From Tateyamaria sp947503385 (GTDB lineage Bacteria > Pseudomonadota > Alphaproteobacteria > Rhodobacterales > Rhodobacteraceae), in NCBI RefSeq assembly GCF_051195235.1, contig NZ_JBNFZM010000005.1, forward strand, positions 186,001 to 250,000: DNA of 64,000 nt, in the 5' to 3' direction. Under the pieces are notes generated by a model. The model was given only the letters and a program-made list of their open reading frames with translations, was not told the origin of the DNA and did no database searches. The position numbers were made by a program, and so were the translations under genes. Position 1 is the first letter of the stretch, and each line of letters starts with the position of its first letter. Shown here in pieces: positions 52,377-60,762 of the stretch.

Positions 52377-52850
52377 TTATGCAGCGCGTCCCGTTGTCAG
52401 GCGCTTGTGGATTTTGGTGTCATCCTCGGACGTTCGCTCGAATCCAAGCCTGCGGTACAGGGTGATTGCCGGATTGCCCCGTACCAGCGACAGGCTGACA
52501 TTCTTGTTCTGGCCGGTCGCATCGGCAATCACCGCCTTGATCAGCGCGGTGCCGATCCCCTGCCCGCGCACCTCTTCGATCAGGTGCAACTGATCAAGGC
52601 ACAGCTCCTTGTGGGTCTGCGACACCTGAATCCACCCCGCGTCAACACCTGCCACGGTGACGACGCGAATTTCCGCTGCGATGAAATAGCCGCGAAACGC
52701 GGCGTCAATCTGATCTGCGTCCCACGCATCCAGCGCAATCAACAATGGCTTCATCGAACTCAGATATAGGTCCCGGGCAAAGTCAAAATCCGCGTCGGTC
52801 GCGGGCCGCAAATCATAGGCAGGCGACGCCGGACAGTCCCACGCGGTCAC
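52377..52850 (-). CDS. GNAT-family N-acetyltransferase
   Basis: This 157-residue protein has the acetyl-CoA binding signature LHLIEEVRGQGIGTALIKAV (R/Q-x-x-G-x-G/A) and a closing LVRGNPAITLYRRLGFERTS, where N-x-x-A-x-x-x-Y-x-x-x-G-F is typical of RimI-like acetyltransferases. The acceptor is unknown. Its start overlaps the stop of the adenylate cyclase gene by 4 nt, so it is translated with it. Confidence 0.88.
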   Translation of the reverse strand: MTAWDCPASPAYDLRPATDADFDFARDLYLSSMKPLLIALDAWDADQIDAAFRGYFIAAEIRVVTVAGVDAGWIQVSQTHKELCLDQLHLIEEVRGQGIGTALIKAVIADATGQNKNVSLSLVRGNPAITLYRRLGFERTSEDDTKIHKRLTTGRAA

Positions 52851-54607
52851 TGCAGGCCCGCCTTCTTCAACCCCTCGATCAGCCGATCCCGTGGGCCGGG
52901 ATTGCGGTCCGGAGGCACGTTTTCCCAGTGTTTCAGGGTGAACTCCGGATGCGTCTCAAGGATCTGCGCTGCGTGCCGCCGCGCTTCATCCATCCGGCCC
53001 AGCAATGCGTTGCTAGCGGTCAGCATCCGGTAGGCTTCTGTCTTGTCGCGCATCTGGGTCAATGTCCGTATGGCCTGTTCGTAGTCATTCATATCAAAGA
53101 ATGCCTCGCCCAGGTGCCATAAATACCAGTCAGGGTAGAACGGGTTCAGCCGCATGGCCCGCCCGATCAACTCCACCGCCCGCTTTGGTTCGCCATAGAC
53201 ACTGGCCGAATGGCCCATCTCGGCCAGAATGTCGGCGTCATTCGGGTTGAACTGGATCGCCCGTTCATAGGCGGCCAGCGATTCGTCGTGGCGGCGCTTG
53301 TAGAGGCAGGCATTGCCCAGGGCCGCGTGCCCCCGCGCGTCATCCGGGTCCAGCCGCAGCGCAATCTCCGCCTTGGTGATCGCGTCATCCAGTGCTTCTT
53401 CGGGGTGTTCGGCCCAGTTGAACCGCCATGCGTCGTTCGACGTGCGCGAGATGCTCGCATACGGCACCGCATAGGCCGGGTCGATGATGGACGCCTGTTC
53501 GAACAGGCGGCGCGCGTGCAGGTTCAACTCGCGCCGCGGCTGCTTGTAGACTTCACGACCCCGCAGGATCAGACCATAGGCCTGCAAGTCCGACGGCGCC
53601 GTGCGTTGCTGGCGCTGCCGCTCGGCCTTGTCGATCTTGACCGACAAACACGAAGCGATGACAGCCGTGATCTCATCCTGAAAGGCAAACACGTCCTCGA
53701 TGCTGCCGTTGAATGTCTCAGCCCAGACCGACCGGCCCGATTCCGCTTCCAGCAATTGTACCTGTACGCGCAACTGATCGCCCGCGCGCTGAAATCCCCC
53801 TGTCGTCAGATAGCGCACGCCCAGCTTGGCACCGATTTCGCGGACGGGCATATGGCGGCTTTCGAACAGGCTTGATGACTGCTGCGCAATCACGTGCAGA
53901 TTGTTGAACCGCGTCAAGTTAGAAATAATGTCGCCCGTCAAGCCGTTGCAAAGATGCGCGTTTTGCGGCTGACCGGACATGTTGTCCAATGGCAGAACCG
54001 CCACCGAATTATCGGGGATGTCCTGCACCGTCACGTGTCGTTCGATGATCGGTGGGGCGGTGACGTGTCGCGCCGTGCCAATGGGCTCGATCTCGAACAC
54101 TTCGATCACCTCGTCAATGTTCTTCAGCTCCGGCGTGCCCAGCGAGGTCAGCGGCACATCCACCACGTCACGCGCTACATGTGACACCGCCTGCGTCACG
54201 CATATCCCACCCGGTTTGGCCAGCGTCTGAACCCGCGCGGCCACGTTGATCGCATGACCGTGCAGGCCGAAATGCCCTTCGCGCACTTCGCCCATGTTGA
54301 TACCGATGCGGAAAGAAATCGGGTCTGCCCCGGAATTCCACACCACGTCGTTGGAAAATTCGCGCTGCATCGCCACTGCAAAATTCACACAGTTCGCCGT
54401 GCTGTCGAACAACGCCAGCACCCCGTCACCCGCGATGTTCTTGATTGTCCCTCCGTAATCCGCAGCCAACTGGCGGATCAGGTTGATCGCATTCGACACC
54501 CGCTGCGAGGTTTCCGCCTCGTTGCGGCTCATCAATTTGGAATAGCCGTAAATATCCGCGACCAGAACAGCCGTATCGCCGTAATGTGTGACGCCTGAAA
54601 TTTCCAC
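52847..54607 (-). CDS. Class III adenylate cyclase with TolB-like and TPR regions
   Basis: This soluble protein of about 586 residues has a class III cyclase domain in residues 8-175, with metal-binding Asp18 (LVADIYGYSKLM) and Asp61 (IAGDGVLALFD), and FRIGINMGEVREGHFGLHGHAINVAARVQ. A TolB/FlgO-like region follows (SVAVLPLDNMSGQPQNAHLCN, then YLTTGGFQRAGDQLRVQVQLLEA). The last ~200 residues hold TPR repeats (LGNACLYKRRHDESLAAYERA). It should make cAMP in response to an unknown signal. The start is uncertain: GTG 54607 is the first codon that fits, without a clear ribosome site. Confidence 0.87.
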   Translation of the reverse strand: MEISGVTHYGDTAVLVADIYGYSKLMSRNEAETSQRVSNAINLIRQLAADYGGTIKNIAGDGVLALFDSTANCVNFAVAMQREFSNDVVWNSGADPISFRIGINMGEVREGHFGLHGHAINVAARVQTLAKPGGICVTQAVSHVARDVVDVPLTSLGTPELKNIDEVIEVFEIEPIGTARHVTAPPIIERHVTVQDIPDNSVAVLPLDNMSGQPQNAHLCNGLTGDIISNLTRFNNLHVIAQQSSSLFESRHMPVREIGAKLGVRYLTTGGFQRAGDQLRVQVQLLEAESGRSVWAETFNGSIEDVFAFQDEITAVIASCLSVKIDKAERQRQQRTAPSDLQAYGLILRGREVYKQPRRELNLHARRLFEQASIIDPAYAVPYASISRTSNDAWRFNWAEHPEEALDDAITKAEIALRLDPDDARGHAALGNACLYKRRHDESLAAYERAIQFNPNDADILAEMGHSASVYGEPKRAVELIGRAMRLNPFYPDWYLWHLGEAFFDMNDYEQAIRTLTQMRDKTEAYRMLTASNALLGRMDEARRHAAQILETHPEFTLKHWENVPPDRNPGPRDRLIEGLKKAGLQ

Positions 54608-55014
54608 CCAATATCCAATCGCGCAATGGTGCCCAAAATTGGCAAACCCGGAGCTTCGGATCCGCCTTGTTCCTACCGGGTTTGGAAAAATCTGAACAGT
54701 GGGTTTCCGCCGATTGCCTGCACTGCAAGGCGCAAAACCGTGGTTTGCGCGCGCAATGCAACCACAGGTGAGGTCCTGTGCCCCGCGCGACACAATGCGG
54801 CGTTCCCACCGACGCCCCCTTGCCCGCGTGCGTCACGGCCCCTAAGTCTTTCCCAGCCCGAGGCACCCGCCCTCGCGCGACGGAGATTTTATGCAAGAGA
54901 CCCGGACAGCCGTCCGCGCCTGATCGTTTCACGACCGGGACCCGAGACCCAAGGACACTCACGCGCGACGCTGAGTGATCCCGGACGCATACTCTGACAA
55001 AATCGAGACATCCG
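54608..55014. other. 407-bp intergenic region, no gene seen
   Basis: The region separates the cyclase gene from the divergent YjhX-like gene. Open frames here have no family features or codon pattern like their neighbours. It may hold promoters for both genes, but no convincing -35/-10 pair or operator was found. Confidence 0.5.
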
Positions 55015-55272
55015 TTGAATATCTCAAAACACGAACAGCGTGTTTTGCATGTACTGGCGCTGGGTGGGGCCATCCACCACGAACGGCACGACAATGGCAA
55101 AATACGCAGCATCACCTGCTTTACGCGCGAAGGGCACGTCCTCACAGATTGTACCCTCGACGTATTCCTGCGCCTGAAAAGGCGGCGCTTCATCCGGTCG
55201 CAAAACGGCCGCCCCTACCGCGTGTCGCGCAAAGGGATTGAGGCCGTACGCGCGCAACTCAACCAACGCTGA
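55015..55272 (+). CDS. YjhX-family (UPF0386) protein
   Basis: This 85-residue protein, MNISKHEQRVLHVLALGGAI with ITCFTREGHVLTDCTLDVFL and KRRRFIRSQNGRPYRVSRKG, matches the YjhX family along its whole length. YjhX is listed as a putative toxin paired with YjhQ in E. coli. The fold looks like a small winged helix. The start is TTG 55015, fitting the family N-terminus. No antitoxin gene of YjhQ type is adjacent, though a GNAT-family protein (the YjhQ superfamily) is encoded 2 kb away on the other strand. Confidence 0.85.
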   Translation: MNISKHEQRVLHVLALGGAIHHERHDNGKIRSITCFTREGHVLTDCTLDVFLRLKRRRFIRSQNGRPYRVSRKGIEAVRAQLNQR

Positions 55273-55336
55273 AAGGGGACCAAAGGACGATATAGCTGCG
55301 GTGCAACTGACCGGATTGCACGGCGCATGACCCAAC

Positions 55337-55368
55337 GCGGGCGGGCCGACCGGCGTCGGCCCGCCCGC
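55337..55368. other. Strong 14-bp hairpin without a U-run
   Basis: A perfect 14-bp GC-rich stem (GCGGGCGGGCCGAC with GTCGGCCCGCCCGC) around loop CGGC, 64 nt after the YjhX-like stop. Neither strand continues with a T-tract. A second small hairpin, GCCGG-TTTA-CCGGC (55390-55403), follows. It could act as a transcript end stabiliser or a Rho-assisted stop. Confidence 0.6.
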
Positions 55369-55452
55369 ACCGGATCACGACCGCGTGACGCCGGTTTACC
55401 GGCTGTGTTATGACCTTACCTCAAGGTGCATCGCTTTTGAGAGGAGACTGTC

Positions 55453-55950
55453 ATGCCTACGTCACTCCCCCGCCGCGCCGTGCTGGCCACGGGCGGCGCT
55501 GCACTGATCACCACCGCCGCTGGGCTGCGCGTGCCCGCGCGCGCCGCTGGGCTTGCGCCCACGCCCACCATGCGCGGCGGATCGAACAATTATCGCCCCG
55601 GCGCGCCTATCGTCGAACGGATCGGCGGCGGCGGCTTTTTGATGACCGGTACCGTGCGCCGCGCGGGCGACGGCGCAGCCATACCCGGCGCGCGTATCCA
55701 GATGTGGGCGCACACCACCGAAGGTCACGAGCGCGACCAGCGCATCCACGGTGCGACCCTCACCGATGCCCAAGGGCGCTTTGCCATGGACATGCCGCAG
55801 ATTGTACCGGCCTTTGGTCAGGCCCATGGCCACCTCGCCTATGATGCTGACTTTGACGACAACGGGTTTGAGACCGTGTTCCTGCGCCCGATCATGTCGC
55901 GCGCCTCCGACACAATACTCGACGTCAATTTTGTGCTTGTTCCGGCCTGA
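55453..55950 (+). CDS. Tat-exported intradiol ring-cleavage dioxygenase-like protein
   Basis: This 165-residue protein has a twin-arginine signal (LPRRAVLATGGAALITTAAG). The mature part resembles the intradiol dioxygenase beta-sandwich core (GTVRRAGDGAAIPGARIQMWAHTTEG, then GATLTDAQGRFAMDMP). The Tyr/His iron ligands of true catechol dioxygenases are only partly evident (HGHLAYDADFDDNGFETVFL). It may be a small periplasmic relative with another role. GAGGAG precedes the ATG. It lies 12 bp before the ferric-reductase-like gene. Confidence 0.75.
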   Translation: MPTSLPRRAVLATGGAALITTAAGLRVPARAAGLAPTPTMRGGSNNYRPGAPIVERIGGGGFLMTGTVRRAGDGAAIPGARIQMWAHTTEGHERDQRIHGATLTDAQGRFAMDMPQIVPAFGQAHGHLAYDADFDDNGFETVFLRPIMSRASDTILDVNFVLVPA

Positions 55951-55962
55951 CACGGATTGCCG

Positions 55963-56553
55963 ATGCGCGCCGCCCTGATCTGGACCGCGCTGGCCGCCGC
56001 TTTGCTTGCGCCGCTCATCGCCGCGGCGGGCAGCCCGCTTTTGCAGTGGCGCAGTGGCGTCTACATCGCCGCCGGGTTTGCGGGCATCGCCGGAATGGCG
56101 CTTTTGCTGGTGCAACCCCTGCTTGCCGTTGGTGATTTGCCCCTTGCCCAAGCCCGCGCCCGGCGCGTGCACCGCGCCTCTGGCGCGCTGCTGGTGCTGT
56201 GCGTTACGGGCCACGTGGCGGGTCTCTGGATTGCCAGCCCGCCGGATGTGGTGGATGCGCTCACCTTTACCTCGCCCACGCCCTTTTCCGCGTGGGGGGT
56301 GATCGCGATGTGGGCCGTGTTTGCCGCCGCCCTGCTCGCCGCTTTGCGCAAACGGTTGCCTCTGCGTCCGATGACGTGGCGGCGCGCGCACGCAGCACTG
56401 GCGGTGATCGTGGCCGGGGGCACCGTAATCCACGTGCTGCTGATCGACGGCACGATGGAAACGCTAACCAAATTTGGCCTCAGCCTGCTGGTTGCGCTGG
56501 CAGCGGTTCGGGTTGCGTGGGTGGTCGGTCTTGTGCCCGTACGTCGCCCTTAG
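55963..56553 (+). CDS. Ferric reductase-like transmembrane protein
   Basis: This 196-residue protein has about six transmembrane helices and histidines suited to heme b (RRVHRASGALLVLCVTGHVAG and WRRAHAALAVIVAGGTVIHVLL), the pattern of the ferric reductase/MsrQ-like membrane domain. No flavin or NADPH domain is attached, so it would pass electrons across the membrane from a partner. It is probably cotranscribed with the exported dioxygenase-like protein, suggesting redox supply to it. Confidence 0.8.
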   Translation: MRAALIWTALAAALLAPLIAAAGSPLLQWRSGVYIAAGFAGIAGMALLLVQPLLAVGDLPLAQARARRVHRASGALLVLCVTGHVAGLWIASPPDVVDALTFTSPTPFSAWGVIAMWAVFAAALLAALRKRLPLRPMTWRRAHAALAVIVAGGTVIHVLLIDGTMETLTKFGLSLLVALAAVRVAWVVGLVPVRRP

Positions 56554-56693
56554 AAGACCGATCGCCATCTGTGCACGGGTCTGCGCAGGGGACATGCCAC
56601 GTATTGCTCCGGGAACCGCAAGGGTGTGGTCCCCGAGACCAGCGTGGCGCCTAAAATGTTGCGCCCATCGTCGCCCACGCTCATAACCGGCAG

Positions 56694-57467
56694 ATGCTCA
56701 GCTACCAGCACATTTACCATGCCGGGAACCTTGCCGATGTCCACAAGCACGCGCTGCTGGCGTGGATGCTGTCCTATCTTACCCGTAAGGACAAACCGCT
56801 TAGCTATTTGGAAACCCATGCAGGCCGCGCGCTGTACGACCTTGCCGCAGCGGAAGCGACCAAGACCGGAGAGGCGGCGCAAGGTATTGCCCGGGTTGCA
56901 GACTGGTTCGCCGCCGATGATCCATACATGCAGGTCATGCACCAAACATCTGAAACACATGGCATAAATGCTTATCCAGGCTCACCGCTTGTTGCTGACC
57001 TGCTGCTGCGTGACGGGGATCGCATCACCTTGGCGGAACTCCATCCACAGGAACGCGCCGCCTTGCAGCACACGTTGCCCACCGCTCAGGTGCATCAGAC
57101 CGACGGATTTGCCCTTGCCCATGCGAAACTGCCGCCGACACCCCGCCGGGGTCTCATGCTGATTGACCCCAGCTATGAGGTTAAGTCGGATTACGACGAC
57201 ATCCCCCGTCACATCCGCAAATACGCCCGCGCGTGGAATGTTGGGATTATCGCGCTGTGGTATCCAATTCTGACATCCAATGCGCACGCCAGCATGTTGA
57301 AAACCCTTGCAAATAACCATCCAGACGCGCTGCGCAGCGAGGTCCGGTTTCCCCCCGCGCGCACCGGCCATGGCATGGTCGGCTCAGGTCTCTTTGTGAT
57401 CAGGCCGCCCTTTGGGCTTGCCGAACGCGCCGCAAATCTGAAAACTCGCTTCGACCAACTGAAGTGA
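56694..57467 (+). CDS. rlmJ: 23S rRNA (adenine(2030)-N(6))-methyltransferase
   Basis: This 257-residue SAM-dependent enzyme methylates A2030 of 23S rRNA. It begins MLSYQHIYHAGNLADVHKHALLAWML and has YLETHAGRALYDL, AYPGSPLVADLLLRDGDRITLAELHPQE and the catalytic LMLIDPSYEVKSDY (an N6-methyltransferase D-P-P/S-Y/F motif). GLFVIRPPFG lies near the end. Length and order match RlmJ. Confidence 0.95.
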   Translation: MLSYQHIYHAGNLADVHKHALLAWMLSYLTRKDKPLSYLETHAGRALYDLAAAEATKTGEAAQGIARVADWFAADDPYMQVMHQTSETHGINAYPGSPLVADLLLRDGDRITLAELHPQERAALQHTLPTAQVHQTDGFALAHAKLPPTPRRGLMLIDPSYEVKSDYDDIPRHIRKYARAWNVGIIALWYPILTSNAHASMLKTLANNHPDALRSEVRFPPARTGHGMVGSGLFVIRPPFGLAERAANLKTRFDQLK

Positions 57468-57472
57468 CATCC

Positions 57473-57907
57473 ATGTTTGAACGCCTGTTCCCGAAACGCC
57501 CCAAGGAAACACCGCCGCTGCCCGAACCTACCCCACAGCTTGCGCTCGGCGCGCTGCTGGTGCGCGTGGCCATGGCCGACAGTGAATATCAAGCCGCCGA
57601 ACTGGCCGCGATAGACAAAATCCTGAGCGGTACGTTCGACCTCAAACCGCTCGAAGCGGCCCGGTTGCGCGCCACTTGCGAGGCATTGGAACGGCACGCA
57701 CCGGGCACGCCAGAATTCGCGGAAATTCTCCGCGATACAATACCTTATGCCGACCGCTTGGGCCTTGCCATGGCCATGTGGCAGGTGCTGCTGGCGGACG
57801 GCGAACATGCCGCCATCGAAGAAGCGTCGCTGCACCAGATCGAAGCGGCACTGGGTATCACCCAAGCCGACAGCGCCGACATCAAAACACGTGCGCTTGG
57901 CGAATAG
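57473..57907 (+). CDS. TerB-like helical protein, copy 1
   Basis: This 144-residue protein, MFERLFPKRPKETPPLPEPT, then LALGALLVRVAMADSEYQAAELAAIDKIL and LGLAMAMWQVLLADGEHAAIEEA, shows the acidic helical repeats of the TerB (tellurite resistance/DUF533-like) family, where D-x-E clusters may bind metal. The start ATG is chosen to match copy 2. It is in line with rlmJ, whose stop overlaps an alternative GTG start at 57464. Confidence 0.83.
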   Translation: MFERLFPKRPKETPPLPEPTPQLALGALLVRVAMADSEYQAAELAAIDKILSGTFDLKPLEAARLRATCEALERHAPGTPEFAEILRDTIPYADRLGLAMAMWQVLLADGEHAAIEEASLHQIEAALGITQADSADIKTRALGE

Positions 57908-57932
57908 GCCCGTGCGGCATACATGAGGTGAC

Positions 57933-58367
57933 ATGTTTCAAGACCTTCTCAAGCGGCTGATTCAGCCCGAACCCGCCCCCATCGCCGACGCCGACGCGCG
58001 CCTTGCCCTCACCGCGTTGCTGGTCCGCGTGGCCCGATCGGACAACGACTATTCCGGGGATGAACGCGCCCTGATCGACGAAATCGCACAAGATCGCTAT
58101 GGGCTTTCTCCGAGTGATGCCAAGGCGTTGCGCACCGAAGCCGAAGCGATGGAGGCCGAAGCGCCCGACACCGTCCGCTTTACCCGCGCCATCAAGGACG
58201 CCGTGCCTTACGAGGACCGTCTGGGTGTCATCGCCGCTTTGTGGAAAGTCGTTCTGGCCGATGGACAACGCGCCCAAGAGGAAGACGCCCTGCTTCGGCT
58301 GGTGTCCAACCTGCTGGGCGTGACCGATCAGGACAGCGCCCGCGTTCGCCAACAGGTCACAGGTTGA
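57933..58367 (+). CDS. TerB-like helical protein, copy 2
   Basis: This 144-residue protein is the same length as copy 1. MFQDLLKRLIQPEPAPIADA, LALTALLVRVARSDNDYSGDERALIDEIA and LGVIAALWKVVLADGQRAQEEDALLRLV align with copy 1 throughout. GAGGTG precedes the ATG. The stop overlaps the TTG start of the PhnD-like gene. The pair looks like a tandem duplication that has diverged. The role in metal or stress handling is inferred from family only. Confidence 0.83.
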   Translation: MFQDLLKRLIQPEPAPIADADARLALTALLVRVARSDNDYSGDERALIDEIAQDRYGLSPSDAKALRTEAEAMEAEAPDTVRFTRAIKDAVPYEDRLGVIAALWKVVLADGQRAQEEDALLRLVSNLLGVTDQDSARVRQQVTG

Positions 58368-59125
58368 TCGCCAGCCTGCCCATGTACTGGCGGCCCGAAA
58401 CGGCTGGGGCGTGGCGTGGATTCTGGGCGGATGTGCAGGCCGCGTCTGACGTGCCGCTCCCCGACCTCACCGCGCCGGACGACTTGCCTGCACCGTGGAC
58501 CGAACATTGGCGCGCGCCCGATCTGGCTGTGTCGCAGACCTGTTCCTTTCCATTGCGCACCGCCTTGCGCGATCAGGTCACTTATGTCGGTACTTTCGAT
58601 TTCGGCCTCGGCACAGCGGATATGCCGTGCCCGCCCGGTCACTACCGGTCGGTCTATGTGCAACAGAACCCAGACCCGCCAGAGGGTGCGCTGCGCTTTG
58701 CGCTCAACGGCTTTGACAGCCAGTCGGGTTGGGCGGGCACGTCGCTGGCCAGCGCAGACAGCAGCGGGGATGTCACCTTCATCCGCACCGGATCACACGC
58801 GGCATCCATGGCGGCGGTTGCCGAAGGGCGTGCGGATCAGGCGGCGCTGGATGCGGTGACCTGGCGGCTTCTGCAACGTTACGCACCGCAGGCGGCGCAG
58901 GTAACGGTTGTGGGCCACACGGACCCAACCCCCGGTCTGCCCCTCATCTGCGCCAAGGGACGCGACGCCGCCCCGCTGCGCGCGGCATTGGCGCACGTGT
59001 GCGGCCTGTCGGCGTGGATCGGGCACCCCGACCTTGGCGGATTGCAAGGCTTTGTCGTGCTGGACGAGGCGGACTACTTTGGGTTGCCGGTGCCGACGCC
59101 ACCCGATGAATTCCGCATCACGTGA
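58364..59125 (+). CDS. PhnD/SsuA-type substrate-binding-like protein
   Basis: This protein of about 253 residues shows the periplasmic-binding fold of phosphate/phosphonate-binding (PhnD) proteins: VSQTCSFPLRTALRDQVTYVGTFDFG, HYRSVYVQQNP and GHTDPTPGLPLICAKGRD. It has no signal peptide. TTG 58364 (MIASLPMYWRPETAG) overlaps the TerB copy 2 stop and gives the family-like start; ATG 58382 is the alternative. No transporter genes accompany it, so it may act as a cytoplasmic sensor or enzyme-like relative. Confidence 0.75.
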   Translation: MIASLPMYWRPETAGAWRGFWADVQAASDVPLPDLTAPDDLPAPWTEHWRAPDLAVSQTCSFPLRTALRDQVTYVGTFDFGLGTADMPCPPGHYRSVYVQQNPDPPEGALRFALNGFDSQSGWAGTSLASADSSGDVTFIRTGSHAASMAAVAEGRADQAALDAVTWRLLQRYAPQAAQVTVVGHTDPTPGLPLICAKGRDAAPLRAALAHVCGLSAWIGHPDLGGLQGFVVLDEADYFGLPVPTPPDEFRIT

Positions 59126-59229
59126 CGGAAATTAGGGCATTTGCCCGCGATTCCGCGCCTTTTGCCCGTAGACAAGCACCCGGTTTTGCCCCCTTATACC
59201 GGCTGACCTGAAGCTGACCGACGTGCGCC

Positions 59230-60003
59230 GTGTCCGACACACCCGTTATTGAAATCCGTGACCTGCACAAAGCCTATGGTGCGCTTGAGGTGCTCAAGGG
59301 CGTCGATATCACGGCACAGGGCGGACAGGTGATTTCGCTCATCGGCTCTTCCGGCTCCGGCAAATCCACGCTGCTGAGGTGCTGCAATCTTCTTGAGGAC
59401 AGCCAGCAAGGCACAATCCGGTTCAAGGGCGAGGACGTGGCGTGGAAGGGCAGCAACCACAACCGTCGTCCTGCAAACGCCAAGCAGGTGCTGCGCATTC
59501 GCACCAACCTGTCCATGGTGTTTCAGCAGTTTAACCTGTGGGCGCATATGAGCATCCTGCAAAACGTGATGGAAGCGCCTGTCACAGTTCTGCGCCGTGA
59601 CCCGAAAGAGGTCGAAGCCGCCGCGCGCGCCTATCTCGACAAGGTCGGCATTGGCGACAAATGCGACGCTTACCCTGCACAGCTTTCGGGGGGGCAGCAA
59701 CAACGCGCCGCCATCGCGCGCGCCTTGTGCATGGAACCCGAGGCGCTGCTTTTTGACGAACCAACCTCTGCGCTCGACCCGGAACTGGAGCAAGAGGTGG
59801 TCAAGGTTATCAAGGACCTCGCCGCCGAAGGGCGCACCATGCTGATCGTCACACACGATATGAAACTGGCCGCCGACGTGAGCGATCACGTGGTGTTCCT
59901 GCACCAAGGGCTGATCGAAGAGGAAGGTCCGCCGGACGCCCTCTTTGGTGCGCCGAAATCTGAACGACTGCGCGGGTTCTTATCCGCGACCCGTGCCGCG
60001 TAA
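59230..60003 (+). CDS. Polar amino-acid ABC transporter ATP-binding protein
   Basis: This 257-residue HisP/GlnQ-type ATPase shows Walker A GSSGSGKSTLL, Q-loop MVFQQFNLW, signature LSGGQQQRAAIARAL, Walker B ALLFDEPTSALDPEL and switch His in VTHDMKL. It energises import through the two permeases encoded downstream. The start is GTG 59230. First gene of an operon: ATPase, binding protein, small protein, two permeases, glutamine-synthetase-like enzyme. Confidence 0.95.
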   Translation: MSDTPVIEIRDLHKAYGALEVLKGVDITAQGGQVISLIGSSGSGKSTLLRCCNLLEDSQQGTIRFKGEDVAWKGSNHNRRPANAKQVLRIRTNLSMVFQQFNLWAHMSILQNVMEAPVTVLRRDPKEVEAAARAYLDKVGIGDKCDAYPAQLSGGQQQRAAIARALCMEPEALLFDEPTSALDPELEQEVVKVIKDLAAEGRTMLIVTHDMKLAADVSDHVVFLHQGLIEEEGPPDALFGAPKSERLRGFLSATRAA

Positions 60004-60030
60004 ACGTAAACAAAACCAAGGGAGTAAGAG

Positions 60031-60753
60031 ATGAAAAACATCCTTTTGACCACTGTCGCCGTGACCCTCACCGCGACACTTGCCATGGCCGATGGCCACG
60101 CTGTTGTCCGCATGGGCACCGAAGGGGCCTACCCTCCGTGGAACTTCATCAACGATGCGGGCGAAGTCGACGGGTTCGAGCGGGAACTGGGCGACGAGCT
60201 GTGCGCGCGGGCCGAACTGACCTGCGAATGGGTCACGAACGAGTGGGACAGCATTATCCCCAACCTCGTCTCCGGCAACTACGACACGATCATCGCGGGC
60301 ATGAGCATCACGGCCGAGCGGGACGAAGTCATCGACTTTACCCAAGGCTACACCCTGCCCGATCCGTCGGCCTATGCGGCGACATCCGCCGACCTCGACG
60401 TGGCCAGCGCGACAATTGCTGCGCAAACCAGCACCATCCACGCGTCGTTTGTGGCGGAACAGGGCTGGGACCTGCTTGAGTTCTCGACACCCGAAGAAAC
60501 CATCGCTGCCGTGAAAAACGGCGAAGCGGACGTGGTTCTGGCTGACAAATCCTATCTGTCAGACGTGGTGGCACAGGACGACGACCTCGTGTTCCTTGAG
60601 CGTGAAGAGCTTTTGGGTGGCGGCGTCGGCATGGGCGTGCGCGAGAGCGACGCCGAACTGAAAGCCAAGTTCGACGCGGCCATCACCTCGATGAAGGAAG
60701 ACGGCTCGCTGAACGCGCTGATCACCAAATGGGAAATCGGCGACACGTTCTGA
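60031..60753 (+). CDS. Polar amino-acid ABC transporter substrate-binding protein
   Basis: This 240-residue periplasmic protein has a signal peptide (MKNILLTTVAVTLTATLAMA-DG). The SBP_bac_3 fold is visible in VRMGTEGAYPPWNFINDAGEVDGFERELG, NLVSGNYDTIIAGMSITAERDEVIDFT and AAVKNGEADVVLADKSYL. It belongs to the HisJ/ArtJ/LAO group. The ligand is likely a basic or polar amino acid or an opine. A strong hairpin follows the gene. Confidence 0.95.
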   Translation: MKNILLTTVAVTLTATLAMADGHAVVRMGTEGAYPPWNFINDAGEVDGFERELGDELCARAELTCEWVTNEWDSIIPNLVSGNYDTIIAGMSITAERDEVIDFTQGYTLPDPSAYAATSADLDVASATIAAQTSTIHASFVAEQGWDLLEFSTPEETIAAVKNGEADVVLADKSYLSDVVAQDDDLVFLEREELLGGGVGMGVRESDAELKAKFDAAITSMKEDGSLNALITKWEIGDTF

Positions 60754-60762
60754 TGTTCCGAC

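Noticed and set aside
54608..54793. Extension of the adenylate cyclase upstream of 54607
   Set aside because: The added residues (SRGAQDLTCGCIARANHG) do not resemble a domain and there is no ribosome site; the cyclase fold begins right after GTG 54607.
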